The notes: generated by a model from the letters alone, not told the origin. Numbered from the stretch's first letter, positions 32,163 to 41,273 are shown. The stretch is 64,000 nucleotides of DNA from Halosegnis marinus (GCF_029338355.1 NZ_CP119802.1:1550001-1614000); one strand, 5' to 3'. Made by a program: numbers and translations.

Positions 32163-33215
32163 ATGCATTACCGCGAACTCGGCGATTCGGGGGTCGAGGT
32201 GAGCGAGGTCGGCTTCGGCGCGTGGGTCGTCGGCACGGACTGGTGGGGCGACCGCGACGAGGCCGACGCGCTGGAGATGGTCGAGTACGCGCTCGACGCG
32301 GGCATCACGTACTTCGACACGGGCGACGTGTACGGCCACGGCCGCTCGGAGGAGCTGCTCGGGAAGGTGCTCGCGGAGCGCGGCGACGAGATGACCGTCG
32401 GCACGAAGGTCGGCTACGACTTCTACAACAACCCGCAGGCCGGCCACGGCGAGCTGCCGAAGGACTACTCCGTCGAGTACCTCCGCGAGGCCGTCGAGGG
32501 GTCGCTCGACCGCCTCGGCGTCGACCACGTCGACTACCTCCAGCTCCACAACCCCGACGTGGCGGAGCTGACGCCCGCGGTCCTCGAACTGCTCGACGAG
32601 CTTCGCGAGGAGGACGTGGCGGACGCCATCGGCGTCGCGCTCGGCCCCTCCATCGGCTGGCTCGCCGAGGGGGACTTCGCCATCGAGGAGGAGTTCGACG
32701 GCGTCCAGTACGTCGGTAACATGCTCGAACAGGACGTCCACCGCCACTTCGTCGAGACGGTCGAGCACACGGGGTCGAGCACCTCCCTGATTCCGCGCGT
32801 TCCCCACTCCTCGGGGCTGCTGAACGAGCAGGTGACGCCCGACACGGAACTGGAGGCCGGCGACCACCGCGGCTTCCGCCCGGACGAGTGGTACGACACC
32901 GGCTTCGAGAAGGTGGAGGCGCTGCGGTTCCTCGAGCGCGACGGCGAGCGCACGATGGGACAGGCCGCGCTCCAGTGGCTCCTCTCGTTCGACGCCGTCG
33001 CGAGCGTCACTCCGACGTTCCGCTCGACGGACGACATCGACGAGTGGGCCGCCGCGCCGGAGACGCCCGCGCTCTCCGACGAGGAGCGCGACCGCGTCGC
33101 CGACCTCTACGCGACGGACTTCGGCGTCGACCGCTTCGACGGCATGGAGAAGGAGGACTACCGCACGAGCGTCGGCGGCGAGGACCTGCGCGGCGCGGGC
33201 ATCCTGGGCGACTGA
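32163..33215 (+). CDS. Aldo/keto reductase
   Basis: A 350-residue TIM-barrel oxidoreductase. The start MHYRELGDSGVEVSEVGFGAW is the family N-terminus, and the tetrad is in FDTGDVYGHGRSEELLG (Asp, Tyr), VGTKVGYDFY (Lys) and YLQLHNPD (His). The NADP-binding C-terminus carries VTPTFRSTDDIDEWAAA. It reduces a carbonyl using NAD(P)H; the substrate is unknown. Its 3' region is convergent to the PitA-like gene. Confidence 0.92.
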   Translation: MHYRELGDSGVEVSEVGFGAWVVGTDWWGDRDEADALEMVEYALDAGITYFDTGDVYGHGRSEELLGKVLAERGDEMTVGTKVGYDFYNNPQAGHGELPKDYSVEYLREAVEGSLDRLGVDHVDYLQLHNPDVAELTPAVLELLDELREEDVADAIGVALGPSIGWLAEGDFAIEEEFDGVQYVGNMLEQDVHRHFVETVEHTGSSTSLIPRVPHSSGLLNEQVTPDTELEAGDHRGFRPDEWYDTGFEKVEALRFLERDGERTMGQAALQWLLSFDAVASVTPTFRSTDDIDEWAAAPETPALSDEERDRVADLYATDFGVDRFDGMEKEDYRTSVGGEDLRGAGILGD

Positions 33216-33363
33216 GCCGACCCTGACCAGTCAAGCACCGCCCTATTCCCGCGTCCGGCTGTTGGTCCCGCCGTCGCGGTCCGCCCGACCGCGGCCGCGG
33301 GGCGCACGGTTCCTCTGACATATGCGTCCCGCAGCTCTTCCCGGCGAGCCGCGGCGTTCCCGA

Positions 33364-35280
33364 TCAGGCGAGGAAGACGTGTCGCGGCCGGTCGGCGAGC
33401 ACGTCGCGGCCCCACTGGACCGTGTCGCGGAACGCGTCCGACCGGAAGAAGCCCATCGCGTCCTCGCGCTCGTTCCACTGGCTGGCGATGAACATGTCGT
33501 TCTCGTCCTCGACGTTCACCATCAGGTCCGTCTCGATGTGGCCCTCCATCTCCGCGAGCATCCCGCCGACGGTGTCGAACCGCTCGACGAAGTCCTCGCG
33601 GTGTTCGGGCTTGACGGTGTAGAACATCCCCATCGTGCCGAAGTGCGACCCCTCGCCGGCCCGCCGGACGACGCCGGGCAGGTCGGAGAGGTAGTCGCCC
33701 GCGGTGCCCGCGGCGTCGCGGGTGTCCCACAGCGAGACGACGGCCGCGCGGTCAGTCGCGGAGCCCTCGTACAGCGAGGTGCCGGCGTGGGTGTCGTAGC
33801 GGTCGAAGCCGCCGCGCAGCGACTCCACCTCCCCGCGCAGGTCGTCGAGGTCGGCCTCGGAGTAGACGACGATGGCGTACACGTCCTCGCCGTGGGGCTG
33901 GCCCGCGTAGATGTCGAGGTCCGCGAGTTCGCCCCGGATGTCGTCGTCCTCGTCGGTGGCGCCGACCTCGTCGCCGTGGTCCGCCGTCTCGTCCGGGCGG
34001 TCGGCCGCGTCGGCCGCCCCGTCGCCGGCCTCCACCGCCGCGCCGATGCCCTCGCCCTCGACGCCCGCGAGGTCGCCGAGGAAGCCCGAGGCGGTGTTGG
34101 CCGCCCGCTCGTTCTTCCACAGCGAGACGACCGCCGACCGGCCCGCGTCCGCGCGCACCGTCGTCAGCACGTGGGTGTCGTAGTGCTCGAAGTTCGAGCG
34201 GAGGCCGTCCACCTCCTCGACCAGCGTGTCGGCGTCCTCCTCGGTGTAGAACACGAGGCCGTAGCCGGCCTCGCCGTGCTCGTCCGCGTCGACGCCGAGC
34301 CGCCGGAGCTCCTCCGCGAACTCCTCGACGGTGGCCTCCTCGTGGGGCGGCTCGCCGGAACTCGGACGGCCGCCGGAGCCGCCCGAGTCGTCCCCGCTCT
34401 CCTCGCTCTCGGTGCCGGCCGCCTCCGTCCCCTCGGCGGAGGCGCTCGCCGCGGCCGATTCCTCGCTCTCACTCGGTTCCTCGCCGTAGGCCGGGAGCGA
34501 CTCGCCGGCGAACAGCCGCGGGAGGTGTTCGGGCGCGAAGCGCCGCCCGAAGTAGAACGGCCCGAACTCCGCGTAGCGCGACGACGAGGGGTCGAAGCGC
34601 ATGTCGGCGAGCAGGTGTTTGAACTCCGTCGCGTCGTCCGCGAACAGCGTCACGCCCCACTCGTAGTCGTCGAACCCCATCGAGCCGGTGATTATCTGTG
34701 TCACTTTGCCGGCGTACTCCCGGCCCACGTCGCCGTGGCCCGAGATGAGCGCCGCGCGCTCGTCGAACGGGAGGTCGTACCAGTTGTGCTCCGGCCCGCG
34801 GCGCTTGTCCATCGGGTAGAAGCAGACGTGTTCGGCGTCGGGAATCGAGGGGTGGAGCCGCTGGAGCATGTAGTTGCGCGTCCCGTCGGACTCGATGTTC
34901 TCGATTCCCCCGGAGAGCTCCTCGGTGACGTACCCCGACACCTCGGTGACGGAGACGTAGGAGGTGGCGCGCTCGGTGAAGCCGGCCAGCGCCGTCCGCT
35001 CGAAGGCGCGCTCCGCGCGGTCGAGGTGTTCCGTCGTCGGGCGCAGGTGGAGCACCATCACGTCGGCCTTGTGGCCCGTGACGGCGAAGACGGCCGAGAC
35101 GCCCTCCTCCGCGTCCTCGACGTCCTCGTGCGAGCGGAGGTACTCGACGCCCTCGGAGAGCGCCCGTTCGCGCTCGCGCTCGGGGGCGTCGCGCCACGCG
35201 TCCCAGTCGATACGCCGCAGGTCGTGGAGCGCGTACCAACCCTCCTCCGTCGCCGGGGCCTCGCGCCGTGTCGCGTCCAT
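33364..35280 (-). CDS. pitA: PitA-like heme protein: chlorite dismutase/HemQ domain plus repeated ABM-type domains
   Basis: A 638-residue fusion. Residues 1-265 are a HemQ/chlorite-dismutase-like domain (GWYALHDLRRIDW, FYPMDKRRG, GSMGFDDYEWGVTLFADD, FKHLLADM, FGPFYFGRRF). Residues 266-316 are a Ser/Glu linker. Residues 317-407 and 447-537 are two related segments, sharing (F/V)Y(T/S)E(E/A)D(A/L), (H/R)YDTH and (A/S)AVVSLW. Residues 546-632 form an ABM-type domain (MGMFYTVKPEHREDFVERFD, ASQWNERED). PitA of Haloferax is a known HemQ-ABM fusion; this copy is longer. HemQ makes heme from coproheme in many prokaryotes, but the exact role in haloarchaea is not settled. Confidence 0.88.
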   Translation of the reverse strand: MDATRREAPATEEGWYALHDLRRIDWDAWRDAPERERERALSEGVEYLRSHEDVEDAEEGVSAVFAVTGHKADVMVLHLRPTTEHLDRAERAFERTALAGFTERATSYVSVTEVSGYVTEELSGGIENIESDGTRNYMLQRLHPSIPDAEHVCFYPMDKRRGPEHNWYDLPFDERAALISGHGDVGREYAGKVTQIITGSMGFDDYEWGVTLFADDATEFKHLLADMRFDPSSSRYAEFGPFYFGRRFAPEHLPRLFAGESLPAYGEEPSESEESAAASASAEGTEAAGTESEESGDDSGGSGGRPSSGEPPHEEATVEEFAEELRRLGVDADEHGEAGYGLVFYTEEDADTLVEEVDGLRSNFEHYDTHVLTTVRADAGRSAVVSLWKNERAANTASGFLGDLAGVEGEGIGAAVEAGDGAADAADRPDETADHGDEVGATDEDDDIRGELADLDIYAGQPHGEDVYAIVVYSEADLDDLRGEVESLRGGFDRYDTHAGTSLYEGSATDRAAVVSLWDTRDAAGTAGDYLSDLPGVVRRAGEGSHFGTMGMFYTVKPEHREDFVERFDTVGGMLAEMEGHIETDLMVNVEDENDMFIASQWNEREDAMGFFRSDAFRDTVQWGRDVLADRPRHVFLA

Positions 35281-35320
35281 ACCCGGCGTACGGGCCGCGC
35301 CTCAATTGAGGGTTCGGTTC

Positions 35321-37087
35321 TCAGGCAAGCAGCGTCGGCCCGAATATCATGACGAGGAGGCCGGCGAGCATCGTCAGCCCCACCGAGAGCGTCACCGCGC
35401 GGGTGGCGGAGCGGGCGTCGTCGACGGGCAGGCGGGTCGTTATCGCCTGCGTCGAGGTGCGGAGGATGTGGCCCCCGTCGAGCGGGAAGGCGGGCACGCA
35501 GTTGAACAGCCCCAGTTGGATGTTTATCCACCCGATCCAGAAGGCGGCGTTCGCGAGCGTGAACACGGTCCCGCCGAGCGCCGCGAGCGGCCCCTGCACG
35601 GTGTAGAAGCCGGCGACGCCGGCGTTGAACCCCGCGAAGTTGTACACGAAGCCGGGCGAGATGGCCCCGATGAAGGGCAACAGCAGTAGCCCGGTGATGC
35701 CCTGGACGAAGCCCGCGATGCCGCTCCCGCCGCTCCCGCCGAGGATGGCGAGGAACGTCGCCGCGGGGTACGGGTCGATGCCGGTGTCGGTGAAGACGAC
35801 GCCGCCGACGCCGCCGCGCAGGAAGACGCCGAGCAGGGCGTTCCCGTCGCTCCCGCCGAGCGTCACCTCGTACTCGCCGGCCTCGCCGTTCACGTACGCC
35901 TCGACGGTCACGGTGTCGCCGGGGTCGTAGCCGTCGAGCACCGTCGAGAGCTCGCTCGACGTGAGGACGCGCTCGCCGCCGACCGCCGTCACGACCACTT
36001 GCGCGTCCGGGTCGTCCGTGACGCCCGCGTCGCCGAGCGCGCTCTCCTCGGAGAGCCGGGTCACGTACGCGCCCGCGACGAAGGAGGTGTTCCCCTCGTC
36101 CGTCGTCAGCGTCGCGGTCGGGTCCTCGACGACGGCGGCGCGGAGTTCGTCCGCGGTGAACACCGGCTCCCCGTTCACCGCCTCGATGCGGATGGCGTCG
36201 GTGCCGATGTCGATGCCGGGCAGGGCGCTCGGGACGGCGCGCGTGGCGATGAGGTACCGCTCCATCGTCACCGTCTCGCCCGAGCGGAGGCCGAGCGTCA
36301 CCGTCCGGTCGCGCTCGGCGAGCGCGGCGGCGAACTCGCCGGTGCCGTCAACGGCCTCGCCGTCCACCGAGGTCACCACGTCGCCGAACTCCAGCCCCGC
36401 GGACTGGGCCGCGGAGCCGTCGAGCGCGTCGCCGACGGGGACGCCCGCGACGGGCGCGATGGCCCCGACGAGCGGGCCGAACAGGAGCAGAAAGGCGACG
36501 ACGGAGACGGCGAAGTTGTTCGTCACGCCGGCCGCGAACATCCGGGTCTGCGAGCCGCGGTTCGCGGCGGTTCGCGATTCCTCGTCGGGTTCGACGAACG
36601 CGCCGACGGGGATGAAGGCGAACAGCGCCAGCCCCATCGAGTCGATGTCGATGTCCTCGACCCGGCACAGCAGGCCGTGGCCCCCCTCGTGGACGACGAG
36701 GCCGACGAGCAGGCCGAGGAGGATGGCCGGCGCGGCCGACACCGGGAGGAAGTCGTTCACGCCGGGGATGACGAGCACGTTCTGCGGCTCCGTGATGGCC
36801 GACGCCGTCGGGTTCTGGAAGGTGTTCGCGGCCGCGAAGAGGATGAGCGCGAACGAGCCGACCATCACCACGAGCGCGATGCCGATGCCGAAGTTGCCCC
36901 ACGCGCGCCAGAACCGCTTGGGTCCGGCGAGCCAGTCGAGGAAGCTCTTCCCCCGCTCCGTGTGGAGGGTCGTGATGGGACCGGAGAGCCGGACCCACGA
37001 GGGGAGGAGGCCGCGCGACTTCGCCGCGAGCGCGAGGAGCGTGTAGACGAGGACGCCCGCGGCGACGAGCGTCAGCGTATCCACCAT
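35321..37087 (-). CDS. Site-2 protease-family (M50) with PDZ-like domains
   Basis: A 588-residue intramembrane protease. The catalytic HExxH lies in VVHEGGHG (133-137), the third ligand is in PAFPLDGGH (about 536-540) near the C-terminus. In between is an extramembrane region with PDZ-like segments (AQSAGLEFGDVVTSVDGEAVD and VVVTAVGGERVLTSSE). About six to seven hydrophobic helices. It likely cleaves regulatory membrane proteins within the membrane. The substrate is unknown, and another M50 protease lies about 4.3 kb away. Confidence 0.88.
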   Translation of the reverse strand: MVDTLTLVAAGVLVYTLLALAAKSRGLLPSWVRLSGPITTLHTERGKSFLDWLAGPKRFWRAWGNFGIGIALVVMVGSFALILFAAANTFQNPTASAITEPQNVLVIPGVNDFLPVSAAPAILLGLLVGLVVHEGGHGLLCRVEDIDIDSMGLALFAFIPVGAFVEPDEESRTAANRGSQTRMFAAGVTNNFAVSVVAFLLLFGPLVGAIAPVAGVPVGDALDGSAAQSAGLEFGDVVTSVDGEAVDGTGEFAAALAERDRTVTLGLRSGETVTMERYLIATRAVPSALPGIDIGTDAIRIEAVNGEPVFTADELRAAVVEDPTATLTTDEGNTSFVAGAYVTRLSEESALGDAGVTDDPDAQVVVTAVGGERVLTSSELSTVLDGYDPGDTVTVEAYVNGEAGEYEVTLGGSDGNALLGVFLRGGVGGVVFTDTGIDPYPAATFLAILGGSGGSGIAGFVQGITGLLLLPFIGAISPGFVYNFAGFNAGVAGFYTVQGPLAALGGTVFTLANAAFWIGWINIQLGLFNCVPAFPLDGGHILRTSTQAITTRLPVDDARSATRAVTLSVGLTMLAGLLVMIFGPTLLA

Positions 37088-37126
37088 TACCTCCGGGAAG
37101 GTGCGGGCCGCGCAAGAGGGTTCCGC

Positions 37127-38773
37127 CTACCCGCGCAGGCGGAGGCGGTCGAGGACGAACGTCGTGTCCAGCGCCGCGAGGAACGGGCCGAGCCGCGGCC
37201 CCTGCGCCTCGTTCAGGAAGAGGCGGTAGCCGGCGGTGAAGAAGTCGCCCACGTCCACCCCGTGGTCGCGGGCCGTCTCGTAGACGGCCTCCTGGAGCGC
37301 CTCGCCGTCCGGCTCCTCGGCCTCGACGAAGCCGGCGAGGTCGGCGAGCGCGTTCGTCGTCGCGTCGTCGAACGACACGTCGGGGAGCTCCTCCGCGAGC
37401 CGGTAGTTGTACTCGTTGTCCGTGCGGACGGCCCAGTTGCGCGCCTTCTCGACGCGGGCGAGCGCCCGCTCGACCCGCTCCGCCGTGGCGTCCGCGGGGA
37501 TGTGGCCCGACCGCCGGGCCATCGTCTCGCGGAGGTCGGGGTCGTCGGTCATCCCGAGCACGGCCGCGAAGGTGTACGGGATGCGGACGCGGTCGGGGTC
37601 CGGGTCGGCGACCACGAACGGGTACGCGCGCTCGGCGCGGGCCACGTCCGCCTCCTCGCCGGTCTCCTCGCCGAAGTGGAGCCGCTCGAAGCGGTCGAAC
37701 TCGTCCACGAGCAGGTCCAGCCGCTCGACGGAGAAGTCCCGGGCGCGCTTGGGGTCCTTCGCGAAGAAGTGGCGCACCACCTCGGGTTCGAGGAGGTCGA
37801 GCACCTCCGAGACCATCACGACGTTCCCCTCCGAGGAGGAGAACGCCTCGCCGTCGAGGGTGAACCACTCGTACACCATCGGGACGGGCGGCTCGTCGCC
37901 GAACAGGTCGCGGGCGATGTGTTCGCCGGAGGGCCACGACCCCTCCGCGTGGTCCTTCCCGAACGGCTCGAAGTCGACCCCGAGCACGCGCCACTGGGCG
38001 GGCCACTCGAAGCGCCACGGCAGTTTCCCTTCCCTGAGGGTCGCGGTCCCCTCGTGGCCGCAGCCCTCGATGACGCGGCCGCCGGCCTCCATGTCGGTAC
38101 AGCGGTACTCGACCGTGCCGGCCGCGGCGTCCACCGCGGTCACCGTCTCCGTCACCTTGCCGCAGGACCCGCAGACGGGGTTGAAGGGAACGTACGACTC
38201 GTCAACCTTGTCCTGGTACTCCGAGAGTATCGCGCGGGCCTCGTCGGCGTGTTCGAGGACGTGGCGGGTCGCCTCCTCCAGCCGCCCGGACTCGTAGAGG
38301 TCGGTGTTCGACTCCACCTGGATGTCCACGTCGAGCAGGTCGGCCGACTGGCGGATTATCTCCGAGAAGTGGTCGCCGTAGGAGTCACAGCAGCCGAACG
38401 GGTCCGGGATGGCGGTGTACGGCTTGCCGAGGTTCTCGCCGAGCGCGGCCGCGTCCACCTCGCCGAGGCCGACGATGTTGCCGTCGAGGTCGGCGAGCTT
38501 CCGGGGGAGCTTCCGGAGCGGGTCGCGGTCGTCGGTGGTGAACACCTGCCTGACCTCGTGGCCCCGCTCGCGGAGCACCTCGGCGACGAAGTGGCCCCGC
38601 ATCAGCTCGTTCATGTTGCCGAAGTGGGGGACGCCCGACGGCGAGATGCCCCCCTTGATGACGACCGGGTCGTCGTGCTCGTCGGCGGTCCCGACGCGCT
38701 CCTCGACGGCGTCGGCGGCCGCGTCGGCCCAGAAGTCGTACCGGCGGCCGGAGAGGGTGTGCGGGGAGGTCAT
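37127..38773 (-). CDS. lysS: Lysine--tRNA ligase, class I
   Basis: A 548-residue class I (Rossmann-type) LysRS, the archaeal form also called LysK. The HIGH-like motif is GVPHFGNMNEL (in the usual PSGxxHxGN context) and the KMSKS-like motif is EAFSSSEGNV. A Cys4-like zinc site lies in CGSCGK ... CTDMEAGGRVIEGCG. It charges tRNA-Lys. It overlaps pyrH by 4 bp, which suggests co-translation. Confidence 0.95.
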   Translation of the reverse strand: MTSPHTLSGRRYDFWADAAADAVEERVGTADEHDDPVVIKGGISPSGVPHFGNMNELMRGHFVAEVLRERGHEVRQVFTTDDRDPLRKLPRKLADLDGNIVGLGEVDAAALGENLGKPYTAIPDPFGCCDSYGDHFSEIIRQSADLLDVDIQVESNTDLYESGRLEEATRHVLEHADEARAILSEYQDKVDESYVPFNPVCGSCGKVTETVTAVDAAAGTVEYRCTDMEAGGRVIEGCGHEGTATLREGKLPWRFEWPAQWRVLGVDFEPFGKDHAEGSWPSGEHIARDLFGDEPPVPMVYEWFTLDGEAFSSSEGNVVMVSEVLDLLEPEVVRHFFAKDPKRARDFSVERLDLLVDEFDRFERLHFGEETGEEADVARAERAYPFVVADPDPDRVRIPYTFAAVLGMTDDPDLRETMARRSGHIPADATAERVERALARVEKARNWAVRTDNEYNYRLAEELPDVSFDDATTNALADLAGFVEAEEPDGEALQEAVYETARDHGVDVGDFFTAGYRLFLNEAQGPRLGPFLAALDTTFVLDRLRLRG

Positions 38774-39459
38774 CGCTCACCGACGACGCGGGTGCCGTCG
38801 AACTCGCCGGCCTCCACCGCGCGCCGGACGCGCTCGGGGTCGGAGCCGTCGAGGACGATGGTTTCGAGGCCCGCCCGCTGGATGACCTTCGTCGCGAGCA
38901 GGTCCACGGGCGCGGAGGCCCCGGCGGTCATCTCCATCGTGGCGACCGTCTCGACCAGTTGCTCGGCCGTGAGCTCGTCGTGGCGCTCGGCGTCGGGGTC
39001 CTCGTTCGGGTCGGCGGTGAACACGCCCGGCACGGAGGTGGCGTACACCAACAGGTCCGCGTTCACGTACTCCGCGAGCGCGGCGGCGACGGCGTCGGTG
39101 GTCTGTGCCGGCACGACGCCGCCCATCACCGCGATGTCGCCGCGGTGGAGCGCCTCGTCGGCGCCCTCGTAGTTCTCGGCGACGGTGGAGGCGGCCACCG
39201 GCTCGTCCAGCGCCGCGAGCAGGAGGCGGGCGTTCAGGCGGGTGACGGCGATGCCGAGCTGGTCCAGCTCTATCTCGTTCGCGCCGAGGTCGCGGGCCGC
39301 CCCGATGTACTCGCGGGCGACGCCGCCGCCGCCGACGACGGCGGCGACCTCGTGGCCCGACGCGGCCAACCCCTCGATGACGGCGGCGTACGGCTCGACC
39401 CGGTTCTCCTCCGGGGTCGGGACGAGCACGCTGCCGCCGACGGAGACGACGACTCTCAT
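38770..39459 (-). CDS. pyrH: UMP kinase
   Basis: A 229-residue protein of the archaeal/bacterial amino-acid-kinase fold. MRVVVSVGGSVLVP is the nucleotide strand with GGS, VVGGGGVAREYIGAARDLGA and VMGGVVPAQTTDAVAAALAEY are the substrate-binding segments, and GVFTADPNEDPDAERHDELT matches UMP kinases. It phosphorylates UMP to UDP. It is not related to eukaryotic UMP/CMP kinase. Confidence 0.93.
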   Translation of the reverse strand: MRVVVSVGGSVLVPTPEENRVEPYAAVIEGLAASGHEVAAVVGGGGVAREYIGAARDLGANEIELDQLGIAVTRLNARLLLAALDEPVAASTVAENYEGADEALHRGDIAVMGGVVPAQTTDAVAAALAEYVNADLLVYATSVPGVFTADPNEDPDAERHDELTAEQLVETVATMEMTAGASAPVDLLATKVIQRAGLETIVLDGSDPERVRRAVEAGEFDGTRVVGER

Positions 39460-39514
39460 TGTGCGTGGTGAGCCGCGTTCGCCGCTTAAGGCTTGTCAAC
39501 CGGGGAGTCCGGCG

Positions 39515-39850
39515 CTATGCGGTGTCACGCCGGTCGGCGCGGAGTCCGCGCACGCCGGCCCGGACGACCTCGACGACCGCGCCGACGACCATCGCCTCGA
39601 GGACCATCACGAACAGGGCGACGGCCCAGAAGCCGACGCCGGTTCCGAGCGCGGGAACGGCGAGCTCGCGCAGCGCCGTGGCGGCCGCGACGCCGAGATA
39701 CCACGGGAGGACGACGGGGTACAGCAGGGTCACGGCGTCGGGGCCGAGCAGGCCGCTCGCGTACGCGAGCCAGAAGCCGAGTATCGCGGCGAGCGGGACC
39801 GCGACGGTCGCCGACAGCGGGTACCGGCCGAGGTGGAGGGCTCGTGCCAT
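39515..39850 (-). CDS. Hypothetical membrane protein
   Basis: A 111-residue protein starting at 39848-39850 (MARALHLGRYPLSATVAVPL). Three predicted transmembrane helices: 13-34, 40-60 and 75-97, with a short Arg/Asp-rich tail. No family motif is recognised. It is divergent from the MoaE-fusion gene and downstream of pyrH in a different reading direction group. Confidence 0.65.
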   Translation of the reverse strand: MARALHLGRYPLSATVAVPLAAILGFWLAYASGLLGPDAVTLLYPVVLPWYLGVAAATALRELAVPALGTGVGFWAVALFVMVLEAMVVGAVVEVVRAGVRGLRADRRDTA

Positions 39851-39927
39851 ACGCTCCCTTCGCCCCGGCGACGCAAAGTCGTTCCCCACGGCGACACCTA
39901 CAAGCGCTCGGCGGCGGACCTTCGGGT

Positions 39928-40725
39928 ATGTACACGCTCGGTATCGACGGGCCGGACGCCGGCGCCGCGACGGACCGCATCGCCGCGGCGCTGGACGGTC
40001 GCGTCGCCGTCGTCAGACACCTCGTGGAGGACGGGGCGGTGGGAGCGGCGGCCGCGACCCCGGCGACGACGTACGACCTCGGCGACGGGTGGCGCGCGAC
40101 GGGCGACGACGACCTCTCGCTCGACGGCGCGCTCGACCGCCTCGCGCCCGACCACGACTACGCCCTCGCGGTGGGGTTCCCGAAGGCCCGTATCCCGCAG
40201 GTCGCGCTCGGCGGGGTGGACGTGGCGGACGAACTCGTCCGCGTGCCCGACGCGGACGCGCTCGACCTCGATGCCGTGGTCGAGGCGCTCCACGACCGAC
40301 CCGAGCGGGAGACGCTCGACTCGCTCGTCGCGCGGGTGAAGCGCTCGCCGGACGCCGACCGGGCGGGGGCCGTCGCCACCTTCACCGGCCGGGTGCGCGC
40401 CCGCGACGCGGCCGACGACGCGCCCACCGAGTACCTGGAGTTCGAGATGTACGACGGCGTGGCCCAGCGGACGATGCGCCGCATCGAGGCCGAACTGGAG
40501 GAACGCGACGGCGTCCTCGCGGTGGCGATGCACCACCGACAGGGGGTCATCCCCGACGGCGAGGACATCGTCTTCGTCGTCGTGCTCGCGGGCCACCGCG
40601 GCGAGGCGTTCGAGACGGTGTCGGACGGCATCGACCGGCTGAAGGACGAGGTCCCTATCTTCAAGAAGGAGGTCACGGCCGAGGAGACGTTCTGGGTCCA
40701 CGAGGCCGAGCGCGACGGGGCCTGA
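39928..40725 (+). CDS. moaE: Molybdopterin synthase large subunit (MoaE) fused to MobB-like N-terminal domain
   Basis: A 265-residue protein. The N-terminal 120 residues resemble MobB, but the P-loop is degenerate: IDGPDAGAATDRIA replaces the expected GxxxxGKT. The C-terminal half (about 128-265) is MoaE: GAVATFTGRVRARD, VAMHHRQGVIPDGEDIVFV and the active-site PIFKKEVTAEETFWV. MoaE with MoaD inserts sulfur into precursor Z to form molybdopterin. The fused part may position the cofactor, but binding ability is unproven. No moaD or other moa genes are near. Confidence 0.88.
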   Translation: MYTLGIDGPDAGAATDRIAAALDGRVAVVRHLVEDGAVGAAAATPATTYDLGDGWRATGDDDLSLDGALDRLAPDHDYALAVGFPKARIPQVALGGVDVADELVRVPDADALDLDAVVEALHDRPERETLDSLVARVKRSPDADRAGAVATFTGRVRARDAADDAPTEYLEFEMYDGVAQRTMRRIEAELEERDGVLAVAMHHRQGVIPDGEDIVFVVVLAGHRGEAFETVSDGIDRLKDEVPIFKKEVTAEETFWVHEAERDGA

Positions 40726-41030
40726 GCGGCCCGACGAACCGGCGTCAGCGCGGCCCGCTACGGACCGCGCGCGAGCGGTTCCGTCCGACGCACGACCGAC
40801 GAACCGGGGCCGAAACGCCCGCGGAACGGTCCCGAAGCGAGGGGTGAACGGCGACTCTCTTGACTCCGACATTAAAGCTTCTGCTGGCTTCGTAAAACGT
40901 CTAAGCGCTTCTCAACGCTCGATGAAAGGTACGTTTTCCGCCGATTCGACCCGAATTCGCCCGAAGCAGCCCTAAGCTTCCTCCCTTTATATACTATCCT
41001 GGCTACAAGCGGGGAGCGAGGCGAATCCCA
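40726..41030 (+). promoter_or_regulatory. Regulatory gap before the wHTH gene, with a strong TATA box and repeats
   Basis: 305 bp without a gene, clearly more AT-rich than the neighbourhood from 40860 on. It holds three copies of a TAA(A)GC(GC)TTC motif at 40873, 40902 and 40973, an inverted repeat AAAACGT (40894-40900)/ACGTTTT (40931-40937), and a TATA box TTTATATA at 40986-40993. The long spacing and the repeats suggest regulated transcription of the 41031 gene, and a small RNA is possible. Confidence 0.6.
40986..40993 (+). promoter_or_regulatory. TATA box of the wHTH gene
   Basis: TTTATATA, the strongest TATA match I see in the window. ATG 41031 follows after about 40 nt, leaving a short leader of some 15 nt. 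Confidence 0.65.
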
Positions 41031-41273
41031 ATGAGCGCCACTACCCCCGCAAACGAGTCCGACACGAAGGAGAGCCGGCTCAAGAGCTACCTCGCGCAGA
41101 AGGCGGCCGACGGCGAGATGTACTTCAAGTCGAAGTTCATCGCGGACGAGGTCGGCCTCTCCCCCAAGGAGATCGGCGCGCTGATGGTGAAGCTCCGCGA
41201 CTCCGCGACCGACCTCGAGATCGAGAAGTGGTCGTACACGAGCGCCACGACGTGGCGCGTCACCACGGCGTAA
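41031..41273 (+). CDS. Small winged-helix-like protein, DUF7123-type
   Basis: An 80-residue protein. SRLKSYLAQKAADGEMYFKSKFIADEVGLSPKEIGALMVKLRD is a helix-turn-helix-like fold with a recognition helix at ADEVGLSPKEIGAL, then a YTSATTWRVT beta wing at the end. It is haloarchaeal and conserved in length; I recall it as DUF7123. The N-terminus is polar and flexible. Its long regulated promoter suggests a specific regulator, or a high-level structural DNA-binding protein; the target is unknown. Confidence 0.75.
   Translation: MSATTPANESDTKESRLKSYLAQKAADGEMYFKSKFIADEVGLSPKEIGALMVKLRDSATDLEIEKWSYTSATTWRVTTA

Noticed and set aside
33322-35352. 676-codon plus-strand open frame
   Set aside because: Mirror frame of the PitA-like gene, with repetitive Val/Arg/Ala composition.
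35999-39172. 1057-codon plus-strand open frame
   Set aside because: It is antisense to the M50 protease, lysS and pyrH, all of which have clear motifs. Its product is Arg/Glu-rich and without any fold signal.
40741-40860. Continuation of coding sequence after moaE
   Set aside because: The open frames there are short and Arg/Pro-rich, with no conserved start or promoter.
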